The position numbers and the translations under genes were made by a program. A DNA stretch of 64,000 bases from Aquatica leii. Taxonomy: Eukaryota > Arthropoda > Insecta > Coleoptera > Lampyridae. Positions 1-12,075 of the stretch are shown in pieces. The notes beneath the pieces were generated by a model. That model ran no database searches and was not told where the DNA came from. It saw nothing but the letters and a program-made list of their open reading frames with translations. How positions within the stretch are numbered: the first letter of the stretch is position 1; each line of letters opens with the position of its first letter. Location of the stretch: the NCBI GenBank assembly GCA_035610365.1, contig CM069435.1, positions 89,995,389-90,059,388 of the forward strand, read 5' to 3'.

Positions 1-2450
1 TCATTCAAGATCTTGACCACAAGTTTTGGGGCAATTGTTTGGGTAAAAAAAATTGTTGTTCAGTAACATTCTTAAAAAATTGATTTTTTTAAACTATTAT
101 TTTTGGTAATGTTGTAAATAGAGAAAATTATTTTTTTTAAATTGATTGTTGAATATTAAAGATCGTTTAAAGTTTTAAAACTTTTGAGACCCAAATTTTA
201 AATTTATTGTAGTTTTTTGTTTTGGCGAATTTTTAAACCTTAAAAAAGAATATTTACTTTAAATTGTCTATCACATTTTATTAATGTTTTTGAAAATTAA
301 AAAAAAATTTTGTTTGAAAAAAAGGATCTTTTTCAAATTAAAATAATTTATTTCTAGTGCTGCAATAATCACTATTTACCTTAAGACATTTACGATGACT
401 TTTGGAACAAATAATTAACTGCAAAATAATCGTTATTTTTAGTAACATTCTGTAAATTAACAAAATTATTTTTTTTAAAACTATTTTTAAACGTTAAAAG
501 TCGTTAAATGTTTCAAGACTTTTTAACGTTTTATGAAATTAAAAAAAAATAACCTCAAAGTTATAAAATTGAAACTTATTTGTCACTAATTTTAAACGTT
601 ACTTTTGGTAATGTATGTAAAGAAACTGAATTTTTTAAAAAATTCACCGTTAAAGATGGTTTAAAGTTTTAAAACTTTTGAGATCAAAATTCTAAATTTA
701 TTGTTGTAATTTGTATTGATGAGTTTTCAAATTTTAAAAAAGAATCTTTGTTTTAAAGGATATCGTTGACGATAACTTTTCAGATGCAAAAAAAATCGTT
801 TAAATTGGTTTAAAAGATGTTGAGGTTTTCTATCACATTTTATTAAGTTTCTTTGAAAACTGTTTTAATTTTTTTTTGTTTAAAAAAAGGATATCAAATT
901 TTTCAACCTAAAATAATTTGTTTCTAGTTGCTACAATCACTATTCACCTAAAGACCTTTATGATATTTTTTGGGATAATTAACTGCAAAATATTTGTTAT
1001 TTTTAGTAAGATTCTGTAAATTAACAAAATTATATTTTTTGAAATTATTTTTAAACGTTAGAACTTGTTAAATGTTTAAAACTTTTACGTTTTATGTGGT
1101 TTCAAAAAAAAAATATCATGAAAGCTAAAAAATTTAATATTTTTTGAACTTATTTTTATTTTTGGATGTTAAACTTTTAAAATTTTGAGATCAAAATTTT
1201 AAAGGTAAACATTAACAAAAAATCTTTATTTTAAAGGATTTTTAGGTCTTCTATCACATTTTATTAGGGTTTTTTAAAAACTATTCTAAATTTCTTTGTT
1301 TGCAAATAAAAATATCTCAATTTTTTCAACCTTAAAATAGTTTGTTACTAGTGCTGCTTCTTTCTTTACCACTATTCACATAACGACTTTTACGATAACT
1401 TTCGGGACAATTCATTAACTGCAAGATAATCGATATTTTTAGTAACCTTCTGTAAATATACAAAATTATCTTTTTTAAAATTATTTTTAAACTTTAAAGA
1501 TCGTTATATGTTCTAAAACTTTTATGTCAAAACGACGATAACGATAATTGTAAATAACTTTAAAACCTTAAAGATTGTTGACAAAATTTTAAAAATTTTG
1601 AGACCGAAATTTTAAATTTATTAGTCTTTTGTTTTGGCGAGTTTTCAAACCTTAAAGATTTTTTATTTGTAAAAAAGTTTTAGGTTTTTTTATCACATTT
1701 GATTAAGGTTTTTTTAAAACTATTAAAAAATTTTTTGTTTGCAAGAAGAATTTCAATTTTTTCAACCTAAAAATAGTTTACTTGTAGTGCTGCTAATCTC
1801 TATCACTATTCACATAAAGATATTTACGATAACCTTTGAGACAATTATATAACTGCAAAAACACGATTTTAGTAACAATCTGTAAATTAAAAAAATTATT
1901 TTTTTTTAATTATTTTTTAATGTTAAAGATCGTTGGTCGGCATACTTTTGTATGCAGTGTAATTTCCCAGGGAGGGGCAACTGACAACTTGACGATAATT
2001 TTTTGGACAATTGTTTAGGTGTAAAACAATCGCCCTTTAGGAACATTTAAGTTAAAAAATCTAATATTTTGGTAACTATTTTTAAACGTTACGTTTGGTA
2101 GAATGTTATAAATAAAGAAATTAATTTTTTTAACGTGAAAGATCACGTCAAGTTTTAAAACTTTTGAGACCGAAATTTTAATTTTGAATTTTGGCGATTT
2201 TTGAAACCTTCAAAAAGAATCTTTATTTGAAAGTATTTTTCTTATCACATTTTATTAAGGTTCTTAGAAAACTATTCCAAAAAAATTCTGAATTTTTATT
2301 ATTAGCTTTTTTATCGGTTCAATCTTTTTCCACATTTTTTAAAGATCTTGAAATTTTTTATGTTTTTGTTTTTTTTAGTTTAAGTTAAGGTATTTTTTTT
2401 TTCTAATTAAAAAACTTTTTTTTTGTTGTTGCTACAGTTTTTTGTCGAAA
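1..2450. repeat. Array A1: decayed tandem repeat, unit about 430-560 bp
   Basis: This is T-rich DNA made of diverged copies of one unit. Landmarks recur in the same order: a 'tcactattcac' block, then 'gacaattaattaactgc', then 'ctgtaaattaacaaaatta', then 'aaacttttgaga'. The third landmark lies near 451, 1014, 1451 and 1881, giving spacings of 563, 437 and 430. Copies carry many indels and no shared ORF, so this is old non-coding tandem duplication. Short ORFs in this block are low-complexity and I do not consider them genes. Confidence 0.75.
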
Positions 2451-5060
2451 AAAGAACTTTTGTTGTAGCTGAATATTTTGGTTTTTATTGCTGCATCGAT
2501 GTTTGAACACGGATGAGTAAAATTTACAATTCTTTTTTGCTTTGATGTGGTTTTAAAAGTTAAAAAAAGTATTTTTTCCTAGTTCAAAATTAGTTTTTTG
2601 TCACGTTTTATTAAAGATTTTAAATATTGAGTTTTTTTTGAAGTTTGCAAAAATGTTTTGTTGTAGCTGAATTGTTTAATTTTTGTTGCTGTAACAAACT
2701 AATAATTTTTATCAGTTTTGAAAATTACTTTTTGTTGGTTTAATTATGTTTAAAAAATCTTTTAAAATTAAATTTTTGTTTTTTGATTTAGGTTTTGTTC
2801 GTAATTAAAAAAATTGTTTTTGTTGTATAGCATTTTTGCCACATTTGATTAAACATAAAAAAATAGTTGTTTTTGACATTTAACTATTATTTCGAAGAAT
2901 GATTTTTCGTTGTAGCTGAATCTTTAGGTTGTGCGTTGATGCATCGATGTTTGATCACTGATTACTAAAACCTTATATTTACTCCATTTTTTTGCTTCGT
3001 TGTAGTTTTAAAATTAAAAAAAAAAATTGTTTTAAGTACATCTTATTTTTGATTTTTTGATGTTTGCAAAAAAATTGTTGTAGCTGAATTTTTTAAGCTT
3101 TTATTGGTGCAATGAACTTTGATCAATTGTTTTTCATTTAGAAAATTGGTTTTTGTTTGTTTCATTATGTTTAAAAAATTTTTCTAGTTTTATTTTTGTT
3201 TTTTGAGCTAGGTTTTGTTCCTAATTTAAAAACTTATTTTTGTTGTTTGTATAGCTTTTTTGTCATATATGATTAATCATTTAAAAAATTGTATTGTTTT
3301 TGACTTTAGTATCTTTCGTTGTATCTGAATCTTTGATTCTTTATCGCTGCATCGAATGTTTGATCACTGATGACTAAAATCCTAAATTTTATCACTTTTT
3401 TTTACTTAGGTGTGATTTTAAAAAGTAAAAAAGTTTTGATCTTAATTTAAAAACATGTTTTTATTGTTTATTTTGTTTTTTTGTCACATTTGATTAAACA
3501 TGTTTTGATTTTGCTGCAGTAATGTTCGATCACTGATGACTGAAATCTTATATGTACTTCATTTTTTTCCTTCGTTGTGGTTTTAAAAATTAAAAATAAA
3601 ATATCTTTTTTTCCGACGTTTGCAAAAAAATGTTTAAGTGTAGTTGAATGTTTTGGGTTTTTATTGCTGCAACGAACTTTCCTAATTTAAAAACGTATTT
3701 TTCTTGTTGGTGTAGCTTTTTTGTCATATTTGGTAAACATTAAAAAAAATAAGTTTTGTTTTTGACATTTTAGTATTGTTTTTACCATTTCGAAAAAAGA
3801 TCTTTTGTTCCAGCTAAATCTTTAGGTTGTTCATTGCTGCATCGATGTTTGATCACTGATGACTGAAATCTTATGCTTACTACATTTTTTTTGCATTATT
3901 GTAGTTTTAAAAATTGAAAAAAAAAATTTTAAAATAAATCCTGTTTTTTTATTTTTTCACGTTTGCAAAAAAATGTAACTGAATTTTTTGGGTTTTTGTT
4001 GCTGCAACAAACTTCGATCATTTTTTTTTCATTTAGAAAATAAATACTTGTTGGTTTAATAGTTTTTTTTTTAAATTGATTTTTCTTTTTTGACCTAGGT
4101 TTTGTTCCTAATTTAAAAAATTGTTTTTGATGTTGGTATAGCTTTTTTGTCACATTTGATTAAACTTTTTTATTAAGGTATTATGTTTTGCTTTTGACAT
4201 TAAGTATTATTTTTACCATTTCGAAAAAATATCTTTCGTTGTAGCTGAATCTTTAGGCTGTTCATTGCTGCATCGATCTTTGATCACTGATGACTAAAAT
4301 CTTATATTTACTCTAATATTTTTGGATTTGTTGTAGTTTTAAAAACTTAAAAAAAAGTAATTGTAAAGTAATTTTTTGACGTTTGTAAAAAAAAATTTTA
4401 GATAAATTTTTTGGTTTTTTATTGCTGCAAAGAATTTCGCTTCATTCTTTTTATTCAGAAAATTAGTTTTTGTTGGTATAATTGTGATAAAAATTCTTTT
4501 AAAATTTGATCTTTGTTTTTTGGTTCCTAATTTAAAATCTCGTTTTTGTTGTTGGTATGGTTTTTTTGTCGCATTTGATTAAACATTAAACAAAATGTTT
4601 TGTTTCTGACATTTAACTATTATTTTTACCATTTCGAAAAAAGGCCTTTGATGTAGCTGAATAAATATATTTTATTGTTCTTAACTGTCATAAATTTTAA
4701 TTTTTCGCTATTGTAAACCGTCTTTGACAGTTTTGACACACTTGTCAACATAAACGTCAAATTATTTTTGAAAGATTTTGAGACTTTGTGGGCCTCTTAG
4801 TCTCTGTTCGAGCAATAAAATGTTGTACTCAACTCGTTCTTGTCTAATTTGGACGCTTTTGGGAAAAAAAGCGTCCAATTTACACAGGAACTCGTTAAAT
4901 AAACTACTATTATTCTAGCTGAATTTTTAAGTTCTACATTGCCGCATCAATGTTTGATCACTGATGTCTGTAATTTTTAATTTACTACATTTTTTTTTGG
5001 TTCGATTTGCTTTTTAAAATTAAACAAAAGTTTTTTTACTTCAAAATAAATCTTTTTTTT
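2450..5060. repeat. Array A2: decayed tandem repeat, units of a few hundred bp
   Basis: The repeated core is 'gctgcatcgatgtttgatc' followed by 'actgatgactaaaatctta', then a 'ttgtcacatttgattaaac' block and a 'gttttgttcctaattt' block. Core copies lie near 2495, 2950, 3360, 3520, 3850, 4270 and 4955. Spacing is irregular because units have lost or gained parts. The plus strand is strongly T>A and G>C. No coding capacity is seen. Confidence 0.7.
4675..4915. other. Non-array island with a perfect 12-bp hairpin
   Basis: This stretch interrupts array A2 and does not match its unit. It contains a perfect inverted repeat, TTGGACGCTTTT (4849-4860) and its complement (4867-4878), around a 6-nt loop. 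An 'aataaaa' motif lies upstream at about 4815. It may be a short transposon or solo-LTR fragment inserted in the array, but no terminal repeat or target duplication was identified. Confidence 0.4.
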
Positions 5061-5800
5061 GACACTAACCTAAAATAGTTTGTTTGAAGTGCTGCTTAAT
5101 TTAAGATAATCGTTTTAGTAATACTGTTAATTAACAAAATTATCTTTTTTGAAATTATTTTTTAATGTTGAAGATCGTTAAATGTTTAAAAAAGTTTTAA
5201 TGTTTTATTTTTGATGTTTAAAAAAATGATTTAAATTTTTAAAACTGAAAAGCTAGTTTCTAGTGTTGCTTTAACCTCTATCACGATTCATATGAAGACT
5301 TTGATGATAACTTTTTGTTGTTTATTATTGTTTAGCTGTAAAACAATCGCTGTTTAGTAACATTCTGTAAGTTAAAAAACTGACTTTTTTGAAACTATTT
5401 TTAAACGTCACTTTTGGTAAAATGCTGTAAATCAAGAAATTGTTCTTTAACGTGAAAGATCGCGTCAAATTTTAAAACTTTTGAGACCGAAATATTAAAT
5501 TTATTATAGACTTTTCTTTTGGTGATTTTTCAAAACTTAAAAAAAAACCTTTATTTTAAAATATTTTTTTATCACATTTTATTAAGGTTGTTTGAAAGCT
5601 ATTCTAAAAAATTCGAGATTTTTATTTTTTGAAATTTGCTAATGCTGCAGTATTTTATAGTTTTTTCAGAGAATTTTTATTATTAGCTTTTTTTATGGTT
5701 CAATTTTTTCTCACATTTTTAAATATTTCAAAAATTTTTATTCTTTTGTTTTTTTTTGAGACGATTTTCTAAGTTTAAGGGATTTTTTTTCTAATTAAAA
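5060..5800. repeat. Second block of A1-type repeat
   Basis: The sequence returns to the A1 unit and closely follows 1790-2450 in order. The 'gaatttttattattagc' landmark lies at 2290 and again at 5671, an offset of 3381. The blocks on either side also correspond, so this looks like a higher-order duplication of an A1+A2 composite rather than a separate insertion. Confidence 0.6.
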
Positions 5801-7600
5801 AACTTGTTTTTGTTGTTGGTATAATTTTTTTGTCACAATTGGTTAAACGTGTCTTTAAAAAATGATATTTTTTTGACATTTTAGTATTATTTGGAAAAAC
5901 AAACTTTCGTTCTAGCTGAATCTTTTGATTATTTATTGTTGTATCCATGTTTGATCACTGATGACTGAAATCTTATATTAGTTTTAAAAATAAAAAAAAA
6001 TAGTTTGAATTACTTCTTGTTTTTTATTTTTTGACGTTTGTAAAAAAATTTGTTCTAGCTTTTAGCTAAATGTGTTGGTTTTTTTATTGGTGCAACGAAC
6101 TTTAGATTATTTTTATCTATTTTTAAAATTAGTTTTTGTTGGTTTAACTGTTTAATTTTTTTTTAATTTGATCTTTGTTTTTCGACTTAGGTTTTGTTCC
6201 TAATTTAAAAAATTGTTTTTGTGTTTCTATAGCTTTTTTGCCACATTTGATTAAACTTTTGTATCAAAAAATTATGTTTTGTTTTTGACATTTAAGTATT
6301 AATTTTACCATTTCAAAAAAATATCTTTTGTTGTAGCTGAATCTTTTGATTGTTTATTGCTGCATCAATGTTCGGTGTGGTTTTAAATGTTAAAAAAAGA
6401 GTCATTACTTCAAAGTACTTTTTCCTAATTCAAAATTATTTTTTGTCATATTTTATTGAAGATTTAAACCTTGAATCTTTTATTTTTTGACGTTCTAGCT
6501 TCTAGCTGAATTTTTGGAATTTTTCATGCTGGTATAAACTTGGATCATTTTTTTACATCTAGAAAGTTAATTTTTGTTGTTTTGTGTTTAAAATTTTTTT
6601 AAAATTTTGATGTTTAGCGAATGTTTACTTTAAGGTATTTTTTCTTGTTTAAAAACTTGTTTTAGTTGTTGGTACAGTTTTTTGTCACATTTGATGAAAC
6701 ATTTTTTTTAAGTTATGTGTTTGTTCTTGACATTTAAGTAATAGATTTATTATTTAGAAACAAGATCTATTGTTATAGCTGAATATTTGGGTTTTTATTC
6801 TGGCATCGAAATGACTGAGATCGTGTATTTAATTTTTTTTTGTGTCGTTTTAAAAATTTAAAAAAGAAATTTATTTTATAGTAAATCTTGTTTTTTATTT
6901 TTTGACGTTTGCAAAGAATATTTTGTTGTAGCTGAATTTTTGGTTTTTTAATGCTGCAAAAAGCTTATATAATTTTTTTCCATTCAAAAAATTTTTGTCT
7001 GTTAGTTTAAATGTCGCAAACGTGGAATAATTTATTCCATCGAGAAAAATATTTTTTATTGGTTTAATTTTTTTAAAAATTTGATGTTTGCTTTTTTTAT
7101 TTAGTTTTAATGTTTAGAGAATGCTTACTTTAAGATATTTTTTTCTACTTTAAAAAGTGGTTTTTGCTGCTACAGTTTTTTTGATTAAACATTTCTTTTT
7201 AAAATTGTGATTGGTTTTTGACATTTAAGTATTATTTTTAACGTTTGTGAAAATGATCTTTTGTTGTACTAAATATTTTAGTTGTTTATTGCTGCATCGA
7301 TGTTTGATCACTCATGACTGAAATCTTAAATTTACTACAATTCTTTTTGCTTAGGTGTGATCTTAAAAATAAAAAAAAAAGTATTGACTTTCATAGTGTT
7401 TTTTCTTAATTAAAAATTAGTTTTTTTCGTACTTTATCAAAAATTAAATTTGTTTTCAAATCTTGTATTTTTATTTGTTTGCAAAAAAAATGTTGTAGCT
7501 GAATTTCTTGGTTTTTATTGCTGCGACGAACTTTATTTAATTTCCATTTAGAAAAATAATTTTTGGCTAGTTTAATTCTTTCTAAAAAATTCTTTTAAAA
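5800..7600. repeat. Array A2, continued
   Basis: Further diverged copies of the A2 unit, with 'gatcactgatgac'-type cores near 5950 and 7300. The 'ttgtcacatttgattaaac' block is also present. No gene was seen. Confidence 0.6.
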
Positions 7601-8445
7601 TTCGACTAGTTTTGGTGTTTAGCGATTGTTTACTTTAAGGTATTTTTTTCTATTTTAAAAACACTAGTTTTTATATATTTTAAAATATTTACGAATGTGT
7701 ATAATTTGCATTACGTCAAAATAATAAGTTTTTGAATGTTATTTTAATTTGGTAATAAATTTTTTTAAATTTTTAACGCTAAAACAGAATCTTTACTTTA
7801 AGTATGTTTGTTTTGTTCAAAAATTGGCATTTGTTGTTACAATCTACTTTTTTTGATTTTGTACACTGGTTTTTATACTTGAGCGATTGTTTACTTTAAG
7901 GTATTTTTTTCTATTTTAAAAACACTAGTTTTTATACATTTTTAAATTTTTTCGAATGTGTATAATTTGCATTCCTTCAAAAAATACGTTTTTGAATATT
8001 TTTTAAATCTCGTAATAAAAAATTTGTAATTTTTAACATTAAAACAGCTACTTTGCTTATTTTTCTTTTGTGCAAAAATTGGTATTTGCTAGTACAACTT
8101 ACGTTTTTGATTTTGAACACTGGTTTTAATACCTTTTAAATGTGTATAATTTGTATTACTTCAAAACAAGTTTTTGAATATTTTTTAATCTGGTAATTAA
8201 CAGTTTGTAATTTTTAACGTTAAAACAGATTCTTTACTTAAAGGATTTTTTTTGTTCAAAAATTGGCATTTGTTGTTACATACAAATCACGTTTTTTGAT
8301 TTTGGACACTAAGTAGCTCTTATAAATTTTCATTTTTTCTCGAATATGTAAAATTTACATCACGTCAAAAGCATAAGTTTTTGAATATTTTTTTAATCTT
8401 GTAATAAAAAGTTTGTAATTTTTTAATTGAATTAATCTTTTTTTT
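7600..8445. repeat. Array A3: four copies of a roughly 200-260-bp unit
   Basis: The core 'gtgtataatttgcattac' followed by 'tcaaaa' recurs near 7697, 7959, 8142 and 8347, with progressive divergence. Each core is followed by a 'tttttgaatatttttt' run and a 'ggtaataaa' element. It is distinct from A1 and A2 and lies at the right margin of the field. Confidence 0.65.
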
Positions 8446-9110
8446 TATTAATTACGATTGCTTCTTTTATAACTTTTATTTTTAATTTTTTTTCTACGTC
8501 TGCAGATGACTTTTAACTTTTTCCTTTAACGCGTTTTTATTTTTTTGTGGTCGATAACTTCGATCAATACTTGGAAAGATTTCACGTGATCGATGCACGT
8601 AGCGCCTATAAAGTTACGTAACTCTTCTCCGTCGGTGCACGAAACAACAACGTAACGCAAATCAAATTTTTCACTTCATTTGTTTCAAACCGTGTCTAAC
8701 GCGCAAGCTTTTTTCAGGTAATTACCATAAAATCAAAAAATAATTAGAAAATTTTTCGGAAATTCACGTGTCGACAACGCGCGATTTTTCGAAAGAGAAA
8801 CTCCGATAAGAGAGCGACGACATTAAATTCAAGCTCTGTTTGTTTTTAATGAAGAAATTAAAAATTCCAACTACGTATTTTATCTAATATTTAACGGATA
8901 ATTTCCGTGTTTAATTGCGATGTGTCTTTTTTCCCAAATGGGGAGAACGTTTTCGTGGTCGAGCGAATTTCGTTTTATTCGTTTTGGTGCATAAACATGC
9001 TTTTACTATTGCAGTTTAGTTCGTTTAAATTGTAACACTAATAATGACTTGCATGTCTTTTGTTGACCACAATTTTTAAGATTAAATTATACCTAATAAA
9101 AATTTAAAGT
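8445..9110 (+). promoter_or_regulatory. Unique island, candidate promoter or non-coding exon
   Basis: Composition changes abruptly to mixed, CpG-containing unique sequence. Within 140 bp there is an E-box CACGTG (8583-8588), a TATAAAG (8607-8613) and a possible splice donor CAG|GTAATT (intron starting at 8718). The same spot, preceded by a pyrimidine run, could instead be an acceptor. This suggests an alternative 5' exon or enhancer. No start codon with a long frame follows, so a coding role is not supported. Confidence 0.3.
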
Positions 9111-9910
9111 AAAAATGTGATCGTCACATTTCTTAGAAAAAGTAAAATATCTAAAAAAATCCCTAAAGTTACTCAAAGAGAAAAAAAAAGTTTTTTGCAA
9201 CCTGTTAAAGCAATCTTAGTAACAAAGATGATTAGAGATTGTGCACCAAAAAACACCACATGCAAAAATTATCTAAAAATAAACATATTTTTGCGGCATT
9301 CAAAAAAAAACTAAAAACACAATTAAAAATTGTAGGCAAAACAGAAAATTATGTAAAAGTGGAGATCGTTAGTACTACAAAAGATAAACATTTATAATTT
9401 AAAAAAATCTTTAATTAAACAGAAAACAAAACTCAATCTAAACTAAAAAAAAATCAAGAAAAATAAAAAAATTTGTTATTTAAAAAATGATTTAAAATTG
9501 TTGCAACGATCAAAATCTAGTGACTTTAAACAAAATTAATTTAACGTTAAAAACAGTACCAACAGCCAAAAGCAAAAAAATGATGTGTAACGTTTTTTGA
9601 TTAAATGTGATAAGAAATTGTAATAACAAAAACTAACTTTTTTTAGTTAGAAAAAGTTACAGATGTCTATAACGTTTTCAAAAAGTTAAAGACCGCAAAT
9701 CTAAAAAAAAAATTTTAATAATTGACCAAATGTGACAAGCATTGTACTAAGAACAAAATCTAAACTTGTTCATTAAAAAAGTAACTAACTAAAAGCAAAG
9801 ATCTTTAATTTTTTAAACGTTATAATTCAACTCAAAGTAAAAAAATATGTTTTTACGTTATAAAGGTTGCGGATAGTAAAAGACCGTGTAAGAAATTAAT
9901 AAAAAATTAC
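9110..9910 (-). repeat. Inverted copies of array A2
   Basis: The plus strand switches from T-rich to A-rich. On the minus strand the A2 landmarks reappear: 'cttatcacatttaatc' (complement near 9597) and 'cttgtcacatttggtc' (complement near 9725), the latter preceded by a 'gattttgttc' block as in A2. This segment is therefore an inverted piece of the same family, on the other side of the 8445-9110 island. Confidence 0.6.
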
Positions 9911-9915
9911 AAAAT

Positions 9916-10065
9916 TTAAAAAATGAAACGTTTAAGTAGGCTTTGCATCAAAATTTCGTCTTTTGTTAAACAATGTAATTGCATTTTTTCTATAGCCTGC
10001 TCGATTTCATCAAGTGTCAATTGTTTCTTTGTCAAGCTTTCGTTGCAATTCTTTTGTACTTGCAT
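9916..10065 (-). CDS. Small ORF of 49 residues, unknown function
   Basis: An ATG-started frame on the minus strand (ATG complement at 10063-10065, stop at 9916-9918) encodes 49 residues. The composition is protein-like and unlike the poly-K/N/F shadows elsewhere in the window. It has two stretches resembling amphipathic helices: LTLDEIEQAIEKMQLHC, then KDEILMQSLLKRF. It lies exactly at the border between the repeat field and unique DNA. It could be a small peptide gene, a coding exon whose splice sites I cannot place, or a fragment of an old transposon protein. No family was recognised and no upstream promoter is evident. Confidence 0.25.
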   Translation of the reverse strand: MQVQKNCNESLTKKQLTLDEIEQAIEKMQLHCLTKDEILMQSLLKRFIF

Positions 10066-10069
10066 GGCC

Positions 10070-11620
10070 TACTTCGATCGTTCGCGTTCTTAATTAATGC
10101 GATTTGTTTATGGTGTAAGTAGAGAAGGAAATAGAAAAGTTTGGGGTATTAACAAAGAGAAGATCCCTCTAAACTAATTCCTTCCACCCTCATGCCCTAT
10201 TCCGCGGGCAATACTCGATTCTGCACGCTCGCTTCTAAGTTTTTGCGCTCTAGTTTTTGCGGCACAGTTTTTGCTATCGGGTTGTCGGATCCACAGTTAG
10301 CTAGTTTGTCATTCGGTTGGCACCACTGTTCTCCCCAGTTCCTTTTGTAATACTATTTTCTAAATATCTACACTGTTTATTATTAGTATGAATTGTATTA
10401 TGTCTTTCCGTGGGCGGAGGGTCTTTGGGGATGGAAGGTGAAATATGAACGTCGTCCCTAATTTAATATTATCTGGAAACGTGAGAGATTAATTTCGATT
10501 CGGGTTCTTGATTTTGTCTTTGTTAATTCGTTCGGACAGTCCGGCGAAAGTGTCCGCGTTGAAAACGATGCCCGTTTCAGAACAAATGATCCCATTACCG
10601 ATATAAAAGTTGACAAATGCCACCACTCAAGCCCGAGGGTACATCAGGACGAACGAATATCTTAATTCGATAAGGCATCGCGGGGGTGTGCACATTTTCT
10701 AAATTAATTTTTCTGAGTCGGGATCGCTTCCGACTTTTTTTCCCGTGCGACAATCCTAATAAGCATATCTATTATTATTCGGTAATTGTCGAACGGGCGT
10801 AACCTCGCACTAATTTTCCTACTGCACATGTGTCAAATTACCCACTCGACATAACCTCGAGCACTGCACAGTTACACAAAACGGCCCAGTTGGAATTACG
10901 TTACAACATGGTTAACTATCAAAGCGGTAATTTTAAAGTCATCAAGATATCATTTTCACACTAACAGCTTATTGTAATTTGACATTTCCGTTTTTTATTA
11001 AATTGTCATTAAGCCACTGTGACACTAGAACCGCTAAATAGATTTTCTATACGCTTCCATTATTAACTAACAAGACAGCCGTGAAGGGCTTTTAAATTTC
11101 AGGGGAAACCGTCCGACTATTATCGTTATTATTGCCATTTCGCACGATTATTACCTGTATACAGGCAAAATCGCAGCGCGCTTTGTACGAAAAACAAACG
11201 AATTACCCACGCCCACTTTGTTTGTTACACGATGTGTACTTGATTTTGTTCTTTAAAATAATTAACAGTTATCTGTTTTGAGACGTTTTTCACATAACAT
11301 AATTGAATTTGGTAGTAATAATCAGAGTGGAATTATACAACTAACTTTTGTATAACCAATATTAATTTTGATTTAAATTTTAAGAATCAAAACTGATCTG
11401 AATTAATAGCAGATTTCAATTTAAGAATCCGTTTTCTTTTGTAGTAGAGCTTCTCTAAACTGATTATGAGTTTTGTGAAATAGGTCTGAGGATCACCATC
11501 TGCAAATCTTCATATAATTGATCGTTTTTAACGATCACCTCGTTCTGAATGATTTTGATTACTGTCGGTCGTACTAGTGACATGTAGAGAAGAAGTTTGG
11601 TACCCACTGAGAAAACAATA
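10070..11620. other. Unique intergenic or intronic DNA, candidate regulatory sequence
   Basis: About 1.5 kb of unique, moderately GC-richer DNA without a convincing ORF. It includes a palindromic CCTGTATACAGG (11154-11165) and a CCACGCCCAC box near 11207. The texture resembles conserved enhancers in long introns of insect developmental genes, but no comparison could be made. No gene is supported. Confidence 0.35.
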
Positions 11621-11624
11621 CTAT
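11621..11624. repeat. Target-site duplication, left copy (CTAT)
   Basis: CTAT directly precedes the TG that opens the left LTR. The same four bases directly follow the CA that closes the right LTR (17713-17716). A 4-bp duplication is typical of Gypsy-type integrases. Confidence 0.8.
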
Positions 11625-12062
11625 TGTAACGTTTATTATTAAAACTAATTTATTTACACTAAAAATATGTAAACGTTTATAACTAACCGAACTAATTAAG
11701 TCTAAGGATGTTTAATAAAAAAAACACTTACACTAATTTATATCGCACTATCACTTAAAAGATTAACTCCGCGGATAACTTTACACACTTGTTTTACTGT
11801 TTACATTAAAGTCACGTACAAGGTTATACTTCGTAGATTTATCTCGAACACACGCGTTAATCACTTATTTATTTAAACTTGAATAATCTTCTTAACATTG
11901 CCGTCTTTGAATTGTTGGAATAACTGCCCTATGATTTGTTTGCACTACATACATTTTGTCGAAACGTTCGCGAATGTTCTATATCTTTCGGTGAACGTTC
12001 TGGAAATGTAAAAAAACCTCGCGAAAGTTCTCGGACTTGAAAACAATTCTTCGTACGTTTCA
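11625..12062 (-). repeat. 3' LTR of the Gypsy element
   Basis: 438 bp, opening TGTAACG and closing TTTCA on the plus strand. It aligns throughout with 17264-17712, with scattered substitutions and small indels. It retains three heat-shock-element-like blocks: TTCGCGAATGTTC (11967-11979), GAACGTTCTGGAA (11993-12005) and GAAAGTTCTCGGA (12023-12035, last unit imperfect). The TATA box of the other LTR is broken here by a small deletion. Confidence 0.92.
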
Positions 12063-12075
12063 CTTCCCCTTCTTT
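12063..12075 (-). other. Polypurine tract of the Gypsy element
   Basis: Read on the minus strand this is AAAGAAGGGGAAG, directly abutting the TGAAACG start of the 3' LTR. This is the expected position and composition of the plus-strand primer in LTR retrotransposons. Confidence 0.8.
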
